Of a stretch of 64,000 nucleotides of DNA, positions 47,561 through 59,246 are shown one piece after another. The stretch comes from Neodiprion pinetum (lineage: Eukaryota; Arthropoda; Insecta; Hymenoptera; Diprionidae). The DNA lies in assembly GCF_021155775.2 (NCBI RefSeq), contig NC_060234.1:40855026-40919025 (forward strand), in the 5' to 3' direction. Each line of letters opens with the position of its first letter. The stretch's first letter is position 1. Under the pieces are notes generated by a model. The model was not told the DNA's origin. It was given only the letters and a program-made list of their open reading frames with translations, and searched no databases. The translations under genes were made by a program, and so were the position numbers.

Positions 47561-50500
47561 ATGTTTCACCCGATTATTTCATCGATACAAAAGATCGCCC
47601 TGTACGAAACAAAATTTGTAAGTAGAGATAACCTCAATCTTTGACGTATCCTTTGCCGATCTTGATACTTTCCTCCTGTCATTCAACGTATATATGAACA
47701 ATAGACCACAAATGATTTGTCAGATTATATAGAGTAATAGACATATGTTTTTCAGTGCTTTTATTTGATGGGCTCGAACAATACGCAAACGAGATTTCGC
47801 GTTTTGCAAATCGATAGAATGTCCCCAAGGGAGCTGATGGTTCATGACGACAAGAGGGAGTACACGAGCGAAGAGATTAAAGATCTGGTTAACAAAATCG
47901 ATATAGGTAACCGCAGCCGGATGGGACAGCGAAGCAACACTGGCGGAGTTTCCCGTGTTGTATCAGCGTTTGGAATAATTGGTAAATCATTCAGCAACGT
48001 GTTACTTGTGGAGAATGAAACAAGTTGGACTGGGTGTTGGATGATGGACGATCAAGTTTAACCGGATATCATCATCCTCATATGATTTTAGATTAATCGC
48101 TGTTAGTTGAATGCCAGTCTCACTCAATTGCATGTAAAATGCTTTAGACTGTATCACATTTCACCAAGAGTTCTTGTGTAATTCTCCTTGTTTTTTTTTT
48201 CACTTTTTTTTCTTTGTCTTGGTCCTATTTTTTGCATAGATCTTCTATTTTAGTCTATTCGTAGAAAATATTGGGTCTCTTACTCTCGCAGCTTTCAATA
48301 TTGACTATTGTTTTAATCACCGTCACCTTGAGTCTTATTAATTGCTTCTGTTTTGAAATTGTCTGATTGAAACACAGTCAAATATTGTTCGTGTGTCGTC
48401 TTGATTTTGTCTACTTTTATTTGAGGGTTGAGATGAAAAATGTACATAAGGAAATGAATATGGCTTAGTGGAAAAAAAATGTGTCAATGCATTCAATATA
48501 AATAAAATATTACTCAATGCTTTTGAAAACAACTTTCAAGTTGTACAGTATGTCGATTATTCCATACTTTAGTATGCAAATAAGATGATAAAAGATTACA
48601 ATTTTGTTTTAATTAAACTCATTTTGAAAGTATTGAGGTTTTTATAACAGTTAAATAACATTCTGACTGAAAAAAGAATACGAAGCTCATTTTGTTCCTA
48701 GCTGCTCAATTATTTTATCCATATTTGGCATAAGTGAGAAGCTAGTAAAACCTAAACTGCGCTGAAGAGACCCAGTTCACTCACATTTATACTCGCTACT
48801 AAGGCAAACTTAATCGCGAACCAACAACAACCTGCGAGGCTAATAACGAAGAGCCGCAGAAACAAGAATCGCAAGCAACACAACATAAACCAACCCAAAC
48901 ACGATTCACCTGGAAGACAATATGGCAACGAGATTCTTTTCCAAGGCTAGTACCGGCTTTTGGCCTCCTTGGTAAGGCTTACCACGCTCACTGACAATTA
49001 GTTACATCTTACCCATAACACGTGTCACATACTTCATATTGTTTACTTTTTGTTTGTAATCATTTGTACCTTTAATGTGCTTCAGCAGGCAGGCATGGGT
49101 TGGTGTTGAATAAAATTCGCATGAAAGTATCATCAGCAATAAATCATGTAAAATGAAAAGGTCTCGCACAGTTGCCCTGTATTCTAGCATGTTGAAACAC
49201 GCTGGCTGCACTTCCGTAAAAATCAAGCATGTAGAGGATTTATCACTTGTAGTTAGAGTCAAATGTGGTCTGGGTAACGATTACTCAGAGAAAGCATGTT
49301 TTCACATATTCAGAAGCATTTGTGCGTTAATCATAAATCATAAATTCTTAATCCATAAACAGTTTATATAATTTGAATCGGTATAAAACTGTTAATTTAA
49401 TGTAGCTGATGTATCTTTCGCACGATTCATTTAGTAGTGCTGAGTCAATTGTCGATCCTTATTATGCGTAGAGCAAGTTCCGTAGTTTGACATCGTCAAC
49501 ATCGAGCTAATTAAATATAATAATTATCTTTAAACACACTTCTACCACTGTCCTGACATGAATCTGGCAACTTATACACCTTCTATGCTCTCTATTAGGA
49601 TTCGTCCGTTTCTTGGAGGGATACTATATCATTCTGGTTACAAAGAGGTGTCGAGTCGCTGTAATCGGTCACCATACCTTGTACAAAACGGAGGACACTG
49701 CCATGATTTACATTCCAAATGATACAGTCCGACTTTTTCATCCCGATGAACAGAGATATGTAAAAATGTTTCAAAACATTGACCTTAGCAGTAATTTCTA
49801 CTTCAGCTACTCTTATGATCTGACGCAGACCTTACAGTTCAATATGGCGCCACCCAGGCACATCAAATCAGACATTCCAACGGCAAATCCAGAAAACAAA
49901 AGTGAAGCGGACGATGTTGAAGATTCTGAAGATTTTTTCAACATGTGGGCGTTTAGAGAAAATCCAGAGACCAGCGAGTATGAGAATAATGTGTTAGCAG
50001 CTTATTTCAAATGCAATAGGCCGGTTAATTGTTTGAATGTAATTTTTTCAATGCATAAATATAAACGTTCCATTTTCTCACTTTGTCAGATTCGATCATA
50101 AAATCGTTAATTACGGAGTACGCAGTAATCCGAACCGGCGCTTTGTGTGGAATTCACACCTCTTGCTACCTGTAGAAAAATATTTACATCCTGATTGGAT
50201 TTTATACATAACACACGGATTTATTGGACAGTCAAATATCAGCATTTTTGGGAGGTCAATGTACGTCACTATAATCGCTAGAAGAAGCACCAAATATGCA
50301 GGGACCAGATTCCTAAAGAGAGGTGCAAATTTTGATGTGAGTTGACAAGTTGATACAACTTAGAATTTCGTTTTCACTTGCAGGCTGCACTTTTAAATCT
50401 CTGAAACATTAATATAATTCAGGGAGATGTCGCAAATGAAGTAGAAACCGAGCAGATCGTCCATGACTCAGGTATCAGCTCTTTCAGTCACGGCCACTTC

Positions 50501-53082
50501 AGTTCCTTCGTACAGATGCGCGGCTCTGTCCCTGGCCACTGGAGACAGGATGTCAGTAAAATGGTTCCCAAACCTACGATCACCTGCGATTTGACCGATC
50601 CTTACGTTGAAACTGCAGGTATCGAAGGTTTTTCGCAATATATTACATTGCAAACATTAAGGAAATCAAGCGGGTAATAAACTTGGTAACCGTCGGTTTA
50701 CTGTAGGTGCTCATTTCAATCAACTATTGAAAAGATACGGATCGCCAATCATAATATTGAATTTGGTGAAGAAGAGAGAAAAGAAGAAACACGAAAGCAC
50801 TTTGAGCGAGGAGCTCAGTATGGCTGTGAGATACTTGAATCAATTTCTACCACCCGAACATATTATACAATATATCAGTTTCGATATGGCTAGAAAGAAT
50901 AAGGGGTGAGCTTTAAAATGCTATTTTATTATTCCAAACCTTCTTATCCTATTTTACTACTAATCTTACAGTTATGATATTGTTTCAACAGCAAAGAAGC
51001 GAATGTAATGGGGCGACTAGCGAATATAGCACACAGTGCTGTACTAAAAACCGGAATCTTCCAATCACAAAATCCGTACTACAGCCAGAGAAATTTGTTC
51101 TCAACAGCTAATAGCAACAAGAAACCTCACAGGAATGACTTAAACTCGACTCTTTCAGGCATGACAAGAAACGATTCAAAAACAACGCTCAGCCTAAGTT
51201 TACCGCGAATAAGTTCTACCAGTCAATTTACATCTGATCGCGACAGTAATTCAAAGGCGTCAGAAGGTCTAGAAAAATCGGAGATCGATTCGATTGAAAA
51301 TAAAGTGAGACAATGCTTTATGAGGAGAGGAACTCTGCAAACTGGAATCATTAGGACGAATTGCGTGGATTGCTTGGATCGAACCAACACAGCTCAGTTT
51401 GCAATTGGAAAATGTGCCTTGGGCTTCCAATTGTGTGCTTTGGGAGTGCTAGAAACTCCAAAGTTGGAATTCGACTCCGACTGCGTACGGCTACTTGAAG
51501 AGCTGTACGAAGATCACGGTGACACTTTGGCATTGCAGTATGGAGGTTCGCAGCTGGTACATAGGATAAAAACATACAGGTAAAAGAAACTGGACTGCTG
51601 ACGAAGAACATGAAGTCAATGCATGTAGAAGTAAAATATTGCTGCAATTGATATTATTTCCAGGAAAACTGCACCGTGGACAAGTCAAGGCAATGATATC
51701 ATGCAGACGTTGAGCAGATATTTCAGCAATACTTTCAGCGATCAGGAAAAACAACACACAATTAATCTCTTTCTAGGTCTGTGAAAGTGCATCGGTTTTC
51801 TAGAAATTATTAGTTCATGTGGTTGACTTGGCATTTCGAAGTAACAACTGTCTTCTCAATGCTTAGGATTGTTTGTTCCGGAAGAAGGAAAAACTCCGTT
51901 ATGGGAACTTGTAACTGATTACTACCTCCATCACAAGCCAGCATGTAAATATACTCGAAGAACAAAAGTATTGACTCAATGGTGGGATAAAAACGTTTTG
52001 AAGTGTCTTCCTTACGCTCTTAACGAAGTCACCAAGTCTTGTTCAGAAATGATCCAGTTACAGCACACGCAAGAAGAAATGGTAGACGTATATTACGATT
52101 ATCATCGGTAGGATTATGCTTTTTTAGTGCGAATTACTCCGTCGCAAACTTTTACTGTAAATTGATATTGAATTTGCATTTAAACATTTCAGCCCTCACG
52201 AATTATCAGTATTAGTCGATGTGTATGCCTACAAAATAAGCCACTCGGTCAGAGATTTTATGCCTAATTTTACAACAAACTTCAGCCCCTTTGCTGTGCG
52301 AGTAAGGCCAGGGAGGAGACGAGAAGAAACAGGTAACAAAAATGCAAACATGAAAAATCCGTCTATGACTGGTCAAAGCAGTACCAGCAGTACAGCGTCT
52401 AGTGCCAGGTGAGTAAAGCTCTGTACTAAGATCGAATACGAGACAGTTTCCGACTTTGATAACAAGTTGTTCCCGTCTATTCACGCAGTTCGAGTTTGGA
52501 CTCTAGCTCTGACGATGACGAGAGCCACCAAAATGCTAACGACTCTCAATTGACTGCATCGAAGGATAGTTCTGATCTAGTTTCATTTGAATCCCTGTTT
52601 CCGACAATGCGAGAAGTCTACGGAACCCAACCAGAGTCTCCGAAGAGGGCAGATATTCTTTTGTACAAAAGGTAAGCAGGCATCGGTTTAATTAAGAAGT
52701 GTAATTACTTATGCCAAGTATATTTTCAGGTATGTGCTAATAGGTAGGAATGCAACCTATCCAACAGATCATTCAAAAATACGATCTAAATTGGTTCAGC
52801 AGGCATCCTTTCCAGAGTGTTTGAACGCCAAAGTTTCTCTTCCTGTTGTAAAAGACGCGAGTATCAGTATTTATGGACAGTATGTGAGGAGAGCCAAGGT
52901 ATAAATAAAATGTATAATATTTTCATGAATAGTTACGAAAATTATAAGATCGCGATATAAATTTTGGCTCTCGTTTTTAGATCGGTGGTTCAATGCCAAA
53001 TCCTAATGACATGATTTTGTACGAAAATTACGTTCAAGAGCAAATGCTAACTAGACGGAACGGAGTATGCAGAAGTTCGTAA
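47561..53082 (+). CDS. FIG4: polyphosphoinositide phosphatase FIG4 (SAC3)
   Basis: Thirteen exons give 971 residues (human FIG4 has 907): 47561-47617, 47756-47981, 49599-49977, 50090-50336, 50423-50618, 50707-50905, 50992-51579, 51664-51776, 51867-52107, 52193-52408, 52489-52671, 52730-52898 and 52981-53082. All junctions keep phase with GT-AG sites. The protein is a SAC-domain lipid phosphatase that removes the 5-phosphate of PI(3,5)P2 in a complex with VAC14 and PIKFYVE on endosomes and lysosomes. The start MFHPIISSIQKIALYETKF matches the family. Conserved blocks follow: VSAFGIIG, FVRFLEGYYIILVTKR, NFYFSYSYDLTQTLQ, HGFIGQS, GTRFLKRGA and GDVANEVETEQ. The catalytic CX5R (CVDCLDR, residues about 559-565) is intact, then ELYEDHGDTLALQYGGSQLV and TLSRYF. 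After about residue 810 there is a Ser/Asp-rich low-conservation linker, and the tail ends RRNGVCRSS. Intron 2 is long (1.6 kb) and the rest are short. The exon-3 donor is GA/GTATGA at 49978. Confidence 0.96.
48922..49116 (+). other. possible tiny nested gene in FIG4 intron 2
   Basis: An ATG in good context after an A/C-rich, leader-like stretch encodes MATRFFSKASTGFWPPW, which resembles a mitochondrial targeting N-terminus (Arg, Lys, Ser, Phe; no acids). The next bases are a strong donor, TG/GTAAGG (48971/48972). An acceptor (GCTTCAGCAG) near 49087 would add QAWVGVE and stop inside GAATAAAA, which also supplies an AATAAA. Unspliced, the frame also stops at once (TGG TAA). No known family was recognised. 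Confidence 0.2.
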
Positions 53083-53113
53083 TTCAATCATAGATATTAA
53101 GCCAATTATTTGT

Positions 53114-53114
53114 A

Positions 53115-53146
<32 letters not shown>
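53114..53146. repeat. (TA)n microsatellite
   Basis: Nearly pure TA units interrupted once by a C, in the 3' untranslated region of FIG4, 32 bp after its stop codon. It would be transcribed with FIG4. Confidence 0.95.
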
Positions 53147-53189
53147 GAATTTAAAATGCATTTAGACCAGAGATATTTATTATTAATCT

Positions 53190-53195
53190 AATAAA
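53190..53195 (+). terminator. poly(A) signal of FIG4
   Basis: AATAAA about 107 bp beyond the FIG4 stop codon. It faces the UbA52 poly(A) signal on the other strand about 230 bp away, so the two genes are convergent and do not overlap if these signals are used. Confidence 0.6.
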
Positions 53196-53421
53196 CGAAC
53201 AGCTTCAAGATAATTTTCGCTGATTCAACCGAATACTCCGTGGGATACAAAATTTGAAAGGAATGAAACATTTGCTTTAGTCAGCGTGTAATTTAAAGTG
53301 CGACTACTATAAATGCAAAGTAGGGAAACAAGAAGTGGCGAGTGAACGATGTGATTCCCAGTAGGTATTGACGTGTAAAATGGAATACGATGATTCAATA
53401 TGTGTAATTGATCACTTAGAT

Positions 53422-53427
53422 TTTATT
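53422..53427 (-). terminator. poly(A) signal of UbA52/L40
   Basis: TTTATT on the plus strand is AATAAA on the minus strand, about 95 bp past the UbA52 stop. The short 3' untranslated region is typical of ribosomal protein genes. Confidence 0.75.
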
Positions 53428-53522
53428 GGAATCGAGAATAAGAAAGATACAGGCGCACGATACATAGTTTGGTACAGATTCCATAATTCCCATGGCCTGG
53501 AGAAATGAATCGGGCAAAAGAT

Positions 53523-54235
53523 CTACTTCAGCTTCTTCTTGGGGCGGATGTTGTTTGTGTGGCCACACTTCTTCTTGCGGCAGTTGGTAGCACGGGGATG
53601 GAGTCGTGCATAGCATTTGCGACAGATCATCTTGTCGCAGTTGTATTTCTGGGCAAGAATACGGAGCGTGGGTTCAATGACACCACCGCGGAGTCTCAGC
53701 ACCAAGTGAAGCGTAGATTCTGAAAATTGGGATCATATAATTAGTGATTTCCATCAATGTGTATACAGAAATAATTTTTGAGAAATTGAGTAAAATAATT
53801 TCGCTCGATGAGTCCTAGTTAGTCGCTGCCAGTCAAAAGATGCAATGACTTTACCTCTTTTTCAGTGATTTGCTTTCACTTCCATTCAATTCCGCATTTT
53901 TTATGTATATATAAACATTTAATCATCTCAACAAAGCTGTTAGATGAAACATGGTGTTTTAGGTGAGATAAAATCAGCGTTCGGATAACAGAACAAATGG
54001 AAATGAAAACTATAACAAAAATGATCCAACCATTGATTCTCTTACCCTTCTGGATGTTGTAGTCTGAAAGAGTACGACCATCCTCGAGTTGTTTGCCGGC
54101 AAAGATGAGTCGCTGCTGGTCTGGAGGGATTCCCTCTTTGTCCTGGATTTTAGCCTTGACATTTTCGATGGTATCGGACGCCTCCACCTCAAGGGTGATG
54201 GTCTTGCCCGTCAGGGTCTTTACGAAGATCTGCAT
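53523..54235 (-). CDS. UBA52: ubiquitin-60S ribosomal protein L40 fusion
   Basis: Two minus-strand exons (54235-54046 and 53719-53523) join in phase 1 at ubiquitin codon 64 (AAG G/GT...AG/AA TCT) into exactly 128 residues, the family's size. Residues 1-76 are canonical ubiquitin (MQIFVKTLTGKTITLEVEAS at the start, LRLRGG at the end, with Lys48 and Lys63 present). Residues 77-128 are ribosomal protein eL40 (VIEPTLRILAQKYNCDKMIC...), with the four-cysteine zinc-binding set C-x4-C-x2-C (CDKMICRKC) and CRKKKCGHTNN and the basic end KKKLK. After cleavage by deubiquitinases the tail joins the large ribosomal subunit and the head enters the ubiquitin pool. The one intron (53720-54045, 326 bp) holds nothing recognised. 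Confidence 0.99.
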
Positions 54236-54300
54236 TGTGGCTCACCTGCGCAACAAGCGGTTATCAAAATTGTTTTTCACACAAAAAAATATACGGTTCA

Positions 54301-54309
54301 GGAAAAGGC
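54301..54309 (-). promoter_or_regulatory. candidate TCT (polypyrimidine) initiator of UbA52
   Basis: On the minus strand, CCTTTTCC about 70 bp upstream of the UbA52 ATG fits the pyrimidine initiator used by ribosomal protein genes in insects (a C start followed by TTTTC), which also yields a 5' TOP-type mRNA end. Alternatively the ATG exon may follow an intron, since TTGCGCAG directly precedes GTGAGCCACAATG. Confidence 0.4.
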
Positions 54310-56204
54310 GGGTTAAGGTGGGGAAATAAATATTTTAGATAGAATTTTTTCGAGAGGTGCACGCTATCTAGCAGATTGATAGCATAACCTAATCCGACTG
54401 ATGCCAGACTTCCATTAAAGAGGTGAAAATAGGGTTATTCGCTAGCCAACGTTTCGAATTACGAGCAGACGAGGCGGACGCGAAATCGCTAGGCATTTAC
54501 GGTTGTTGCAATCACGCGAATTGTATAAAACTATCAGTGCTCATACCGTCTCGGGAATCCGGATTATGACGTTTGTCCGAGAGCCGGAACCGATTCGGAC
54601 GAGTGGAACCGTTTACTAGACTTCAATTGCTCCAAGACCGTGAATTAGGGAGTAGAGGTATTGGGCGAAATCAAAGCGAGCGTTAAAAGTAAAACTGGAA
54701 AATTTCGAATCGGATGAATTCATCCCATGCGCATGGGGATCGACAGCAACGTTGTTTCCGAGCAATTGTTTTGTCAACATTTCGTTGGAAGCGTTGCGGA
54801 AAATTTATCGAGCTAAGATCGGGCCGACTCAACATTGTTGGGATTTTCGAGCACAGTCGACGGTTCAGCCCGGTTTTTGGTACCAATATGCGAAATATAC
54901 AGAAATTGCTCGACTTACCGATTCGACAACGTGTTTGTCGCAAGCCTACTCAACGGAAAGATTCGCCGCTAGAGGCGCTCCAACATCCGTTTCTCTTACG
55001 TTCGAGACTATCGATAAGCAGGCCGGCTGGTGCGTCACTTTGCAGTCGAATCGTTCAGCGCTCGATTCTGATTCAAAAGAGGATTATCTACTGGCGGGAT
55101 GTCTTGAACTGTCTTGAAATTGTAATTGTCGGAGGAATTAAAAAACGGTTACCTCAAGACAAATTTTCAAAACTATTACTCTGCGGGTAAGTGATAAAAA
55201 GCCGTGTTACTTATCTGCTCGCTTCTTTATCGACGGGAGATGTTTAACATGCAATTTCATAAGTCATGCAAAACCGCACTGCATGGGTAACAATCTTAAA
55301 CTGTTGGCATTACATTTCAGTTTTAAACGAAAGAGAAAGAATGTAATAATCAATTTAAAGTGAGTTGAGTACGTTTCGATAATCATTGTTTAAAATTTTT
55401 TTAACCACAATGAAATTTCTTTTTCCCATTAAATTATTTTTCCAAGTTTTATAAACTTCCCCTGAAGTTATAGAGTTTATAAAAACCCCACAACGAGGAT
55501 GTTTCGTGGATAAAAAATTTCTGCTTTCCATGTATTGTTCATAAAGTAGAGTATTTATGAATAATTGGGTCACATTATTTCATTCTTGTTACAAACGAAT
55601 TTTGCTTTGTAGATATACTTTAGTATAGATGCTATACTGCAGATATTAAATAAAGAATAAAAAATCCAGGGTACTTCTGCATTATGTATTAGCATAGATT
55701 CGTATCACTAGTTAACCATTACAGCGAAATTTATACAATTACGTAGTGCATCAAATATCTTAATGCTGCAAGGTGTGGGAATTAATTTCCGCAAAGTATG
55801 CATTCCTGAAGCACCCTACGGCGATGTTGAACCCGGTGAGCACATATAAGAACATCCCATTTAGGAGGTCTTAAGAGGCTGGGCCTGCCGGGTCGGATCG
55901 AGCAATATGCAAATTTCAGTAGTAACCCTTGAACTTTACGCCTGACCTGAATGTCCCTCGTCTTACAACGGGAAGGCACACCACTCGGGCCAAGTGATCG
56001 GGTTAGCCTTTAATAGTATCCTCTACGCCAAGCACCGCGCTAATTATCCTCAAAGATCTTGGCTACCGGGTTATATAACTACACGTAATCTTTAATACGG
56101 TAAGGCGCGACTCGCGGGGATTATTCAAAACCGAGCACCTGCGCTCCTAGAATTTTCCACGAGTTAAAATATCTCTGTTAGAGTTTCAGTTGAATCCAAA
56201 CGTT
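54310..56204. other. intergenic, no supported gene
   Basis: The first part is the upstream flank of UbA52. Plus-strand frames at 54714-55190 (158 codons) and 54752-55117 overlap each other in different frames and show no motif. On the minus strand around 55863-55755, a short open frame reads NGMFLYVLTGFNIAVGCF and on to SHTLQH, a hydrophobic protein-like piece with no ATG context or partner exon. I call no gene. Confidence 0.45.
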
Positions 56205-56245
56205 CCCAAAAAAAAAAAAAAAAAAAAGATAGAAAAAAAAAAAAA
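56205..56245. repeat. interrupted poly(A) tract
   Basis: A run of about 22 A, the interruption GATAG, then about 13 more A. It could be the tail of an old retrotransposed copy, but the flanking 300 bp show no recognisable element. Confidence 0.85.
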
Positions 56246-57597
56246 CTCTGTTCAGCAAATTATAGGTGCAGGTCGAATTCAAAAGAAACAATATCACGTT
56301 CAGTTGAATAATTCCAGCAGTGGAACGCCAATCAATCACCGAGTTTGATAAACAAACACGTCGGAAAAAATATGTAGGTACGTGATTCTAGGTAAATTTT
56401 TTTTTCACCCGCATATGTCGAGAATGCGCGTACATACGTATTGCTTTTATCACGGTCATCCTGCCTGGTTAAACTCGTGTTAGCAATTAGCGCGGCTCGC
56501 TTTACACGCGCGTACGTATAAGTCGCAGTGATTCTAAAACGGCTAATTTTTTGGACAAATTAGTTACGTTAAAGCAATGAAATTTCAGTATTTACGGTAT
56601 TCGCTGAGCAGTGGGGCCAATTTTCGCGAAGAAACGCGGTTGTCCCAATCGTTGAAAAAATGGGACGAAAGTACCGAAAGATGAAAAATTAGGATAGCTC
56701 TGATGCAATGAAATTTGAATGATTAACTTGGACTTTACGGTTTATAATGAAAACCTCGTGCGAAGTTAATCGGGGACTTAAACGACTCTTTGATCATAGA
56801 GACACCCGCGTTTTCCGGCGAATACTTGCAGGTGTTCGGTTCACAGCTATCCGAGAAATGTATAATGCATTAGTTCAGGGAGGATCTGACGGCGAAAGAG
56901 GCCGTTTTTACGGTATTTTTCCTCAGATTTCCACGCTCTTGGACAAACTTGGACGAACGAAACCATGGAAAGTCCCGGACGGAGGAACACCTGTGCACGC
57001 ACACGGTTGTACAACTCGCATGCATCGGCAAAGAAAAACCGAGGGGTGAATGATTCAGTGCACGGTGGCTGCGTTTCCTCGTCGTTCGATGCTGCAAGCT
57101 CCGCAGGCCGCAATGACGTACTTACGGTTCCCACATGTGCATTTATACACACATACGTGTATACTTGTGTGACATACGTGCAGCGCGAGTTGCGGTGTGC
57201 AAGCGATCGATCGCTGAATGGCTGGCTCTCTGTGCGATTTCTGATCAGTCGACCAAGTGAATGGAATGGAACCGGTGGTCAGTGCAGCCGGGCAATCGAG
57301 GGTTAAATGACTCTTTACACATTTTCTGATCGGTGAACGCGCCGTAATGCAGGTATCTTTCATTGTGCGGACTGATACCGGCGCAAATCGAGACCGGATG
57401 GATCGATCGATGAGGAGGAAACGCGTAGACAGCTCGAATCGCGGAGCAGCCTTCGCTGCATCGAAGGATATATAACAGGAAGAGAAAAGGCAATCCGATT
57501 CTCTACTTTACTGCTTTCCTAACGACGAACCTCCTCCCAGGTTCGCCGGCCTAACGATCGCTCCTCAAATCGGATGTACACTTACCTTGTGCGGATA

Positions 57598-57639
57598 TAC
57601 ATATATGTATATATATATACATTTATGCATATATATAGC
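57598..57639. repeat. imperfect (TA)n/TATG microsatellite
   Basis: ATACATATATG then about eight TA units and further interrupted units. Simple repeat. Confidence 0.9.
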
Positions 57640-59206
57640 TTCACAGCCATCAAAACGGATGTATTGAACCCCGGCCGGTCCCTTTTCCCTACATAACCCA
57701 ATATGCCGAGGTTCTACCCAAAGATCATTCCTGCTCTATGGACAGGTTCCCAGGCAGGCCAATATCGCACAGCTATTCATATTTATCACCAATCACGAAT
57801 AAGTCGAGATATAATTTAAAAACTTTAGAATTTCATTCGCATGGCATTCAACGTCGGGAACAAGGCTTAAGTCTGAAACTAATTTGCGTTAACCAGTGAT
57901 TCAGAGCTGACGAATCATGATAGAGTAATTCGTACGCAGAAGGAACTTTTTCTGACTTGCATTGCACGAAACAACTTTTGAAGATTCTTAAACGGATTCA
58001 TGATTCCAGACTGAAAATATCGGTTTTCATGACAACCGAGTGCATTTTTAGTATCGCAAATTTGGAGAAGAGATAACGAGGATAAGGGAAAACCGTAAAA
58101 AAAAGTCGCAAAATTTTTCACGACCTTAGAATGACTTCGACGCGAAATTAGTATCACAGCTCTAGGCTTGAGTCGCGGTGGCAACGCAACTGTCTGCAGG
58201 GTGCGGACTGATCGATGAAAGTCAGGTCTCGGATTTCGACGGGGGCTCGACTTGGGTTTGGACGTTTTAGTCTCGATCGAGCGAACCGGAATTACAGCAC
58301 TAAAGCCTCTGTCAAACGCAGCCGTTTCCTCGTATACTCTTTGTCCGGTATATATGTACGTTTGTACCTTTCTTCTTCATCCCTTCTTCCCATCCTGCAG
58401 ACAGTCTCGCCCTTCAAGGCTCGGATCCTTTCGCATCACACGATTCATAAATTATCGCGACTCCGTTCTTCGCGCTTCAGGAATTTTCAAAAATCGTTCA
58501 ACGATACCTGCACGCCGGTGTTAATCTCGACTAATGGTAAAAACACGCTTTCCATGCTCCTGATGCTGGATTATACGGCTTGCATTCTGCAAAAAACTCG
58601 ATTCTTCTTAGGTACCTACTCGTGACGCGAAATTTTGGATTCACAAAACTCGTCTCGGGTCATTCATCATCGGCGACGGACGTCACTTACATTGACAATG
58701 AAATGAAGTTTGAGAGACCATTTCTCAGCAGGGTGTCAGGATCGTCCTCTGGTCTCAAGCTGATTGTTGGTGTACGGTTCCAAGGACGACGGCCTGTATG
58801 TATATCCAGTTCCTCGAAAAACTTTCAGGCGTTGCCTACAAACCAACGATCTCACCCGTGTTTCCACATTTTTTAGAATCCTTTTGTCCCGTTGGTTTTT
58901 ACGGGAAATTCAAGCTCCGCCTGATACAAGACGACCACTTCGTTTTAGCCCGATGCGAAGACTCGGCGCAAGTTCCCGGGATGATAAAGAGAGTGGCAGA
59001 TAACCCGTAAACGCGAGGTAAGGAGATATATTGCGCTCTTGTGCGCAGGATGGGAAATAAAATTTAGCGAAGGGTTAATCAAGGCGGTGTTCGCTCGGCA
59101 AGACCGCGAGAGTCCAGCGACGTGCCATCGTTCCAAACCGTTCAGGAAAACCTCCGAGGCTTACGTACACCGAGAAGAACACGGCGGCTTTTATACGCTA
59201 TATCTA

Positions 59207-59246
59207 AAGAGAGAGAGAGAGGGGGGAGGGGGGGGGAGAGAGTTTT
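59207..59246. repeat. (GA)n with poly-G interruptions
   Basis: A purine-only tract of GA units, then G runs with single A, then GA again. It has mirror-repeat character and could form triplex (H-DNA) structures. Confidence 0.9.

Noticed and set aside
50020..50099. Apparent frameshift in FIG4 after residue about 220
   Set aside because: A normal donor, GA/GTATGA at 49978, and the acceptor at 50089 remove it and keep the family alignment in frame.
54714..55190. 158-codon plus-strand frame upstream of UbA52
   Set aside because: A second long frame overlaps it in another phase and neither resembles a protein family.
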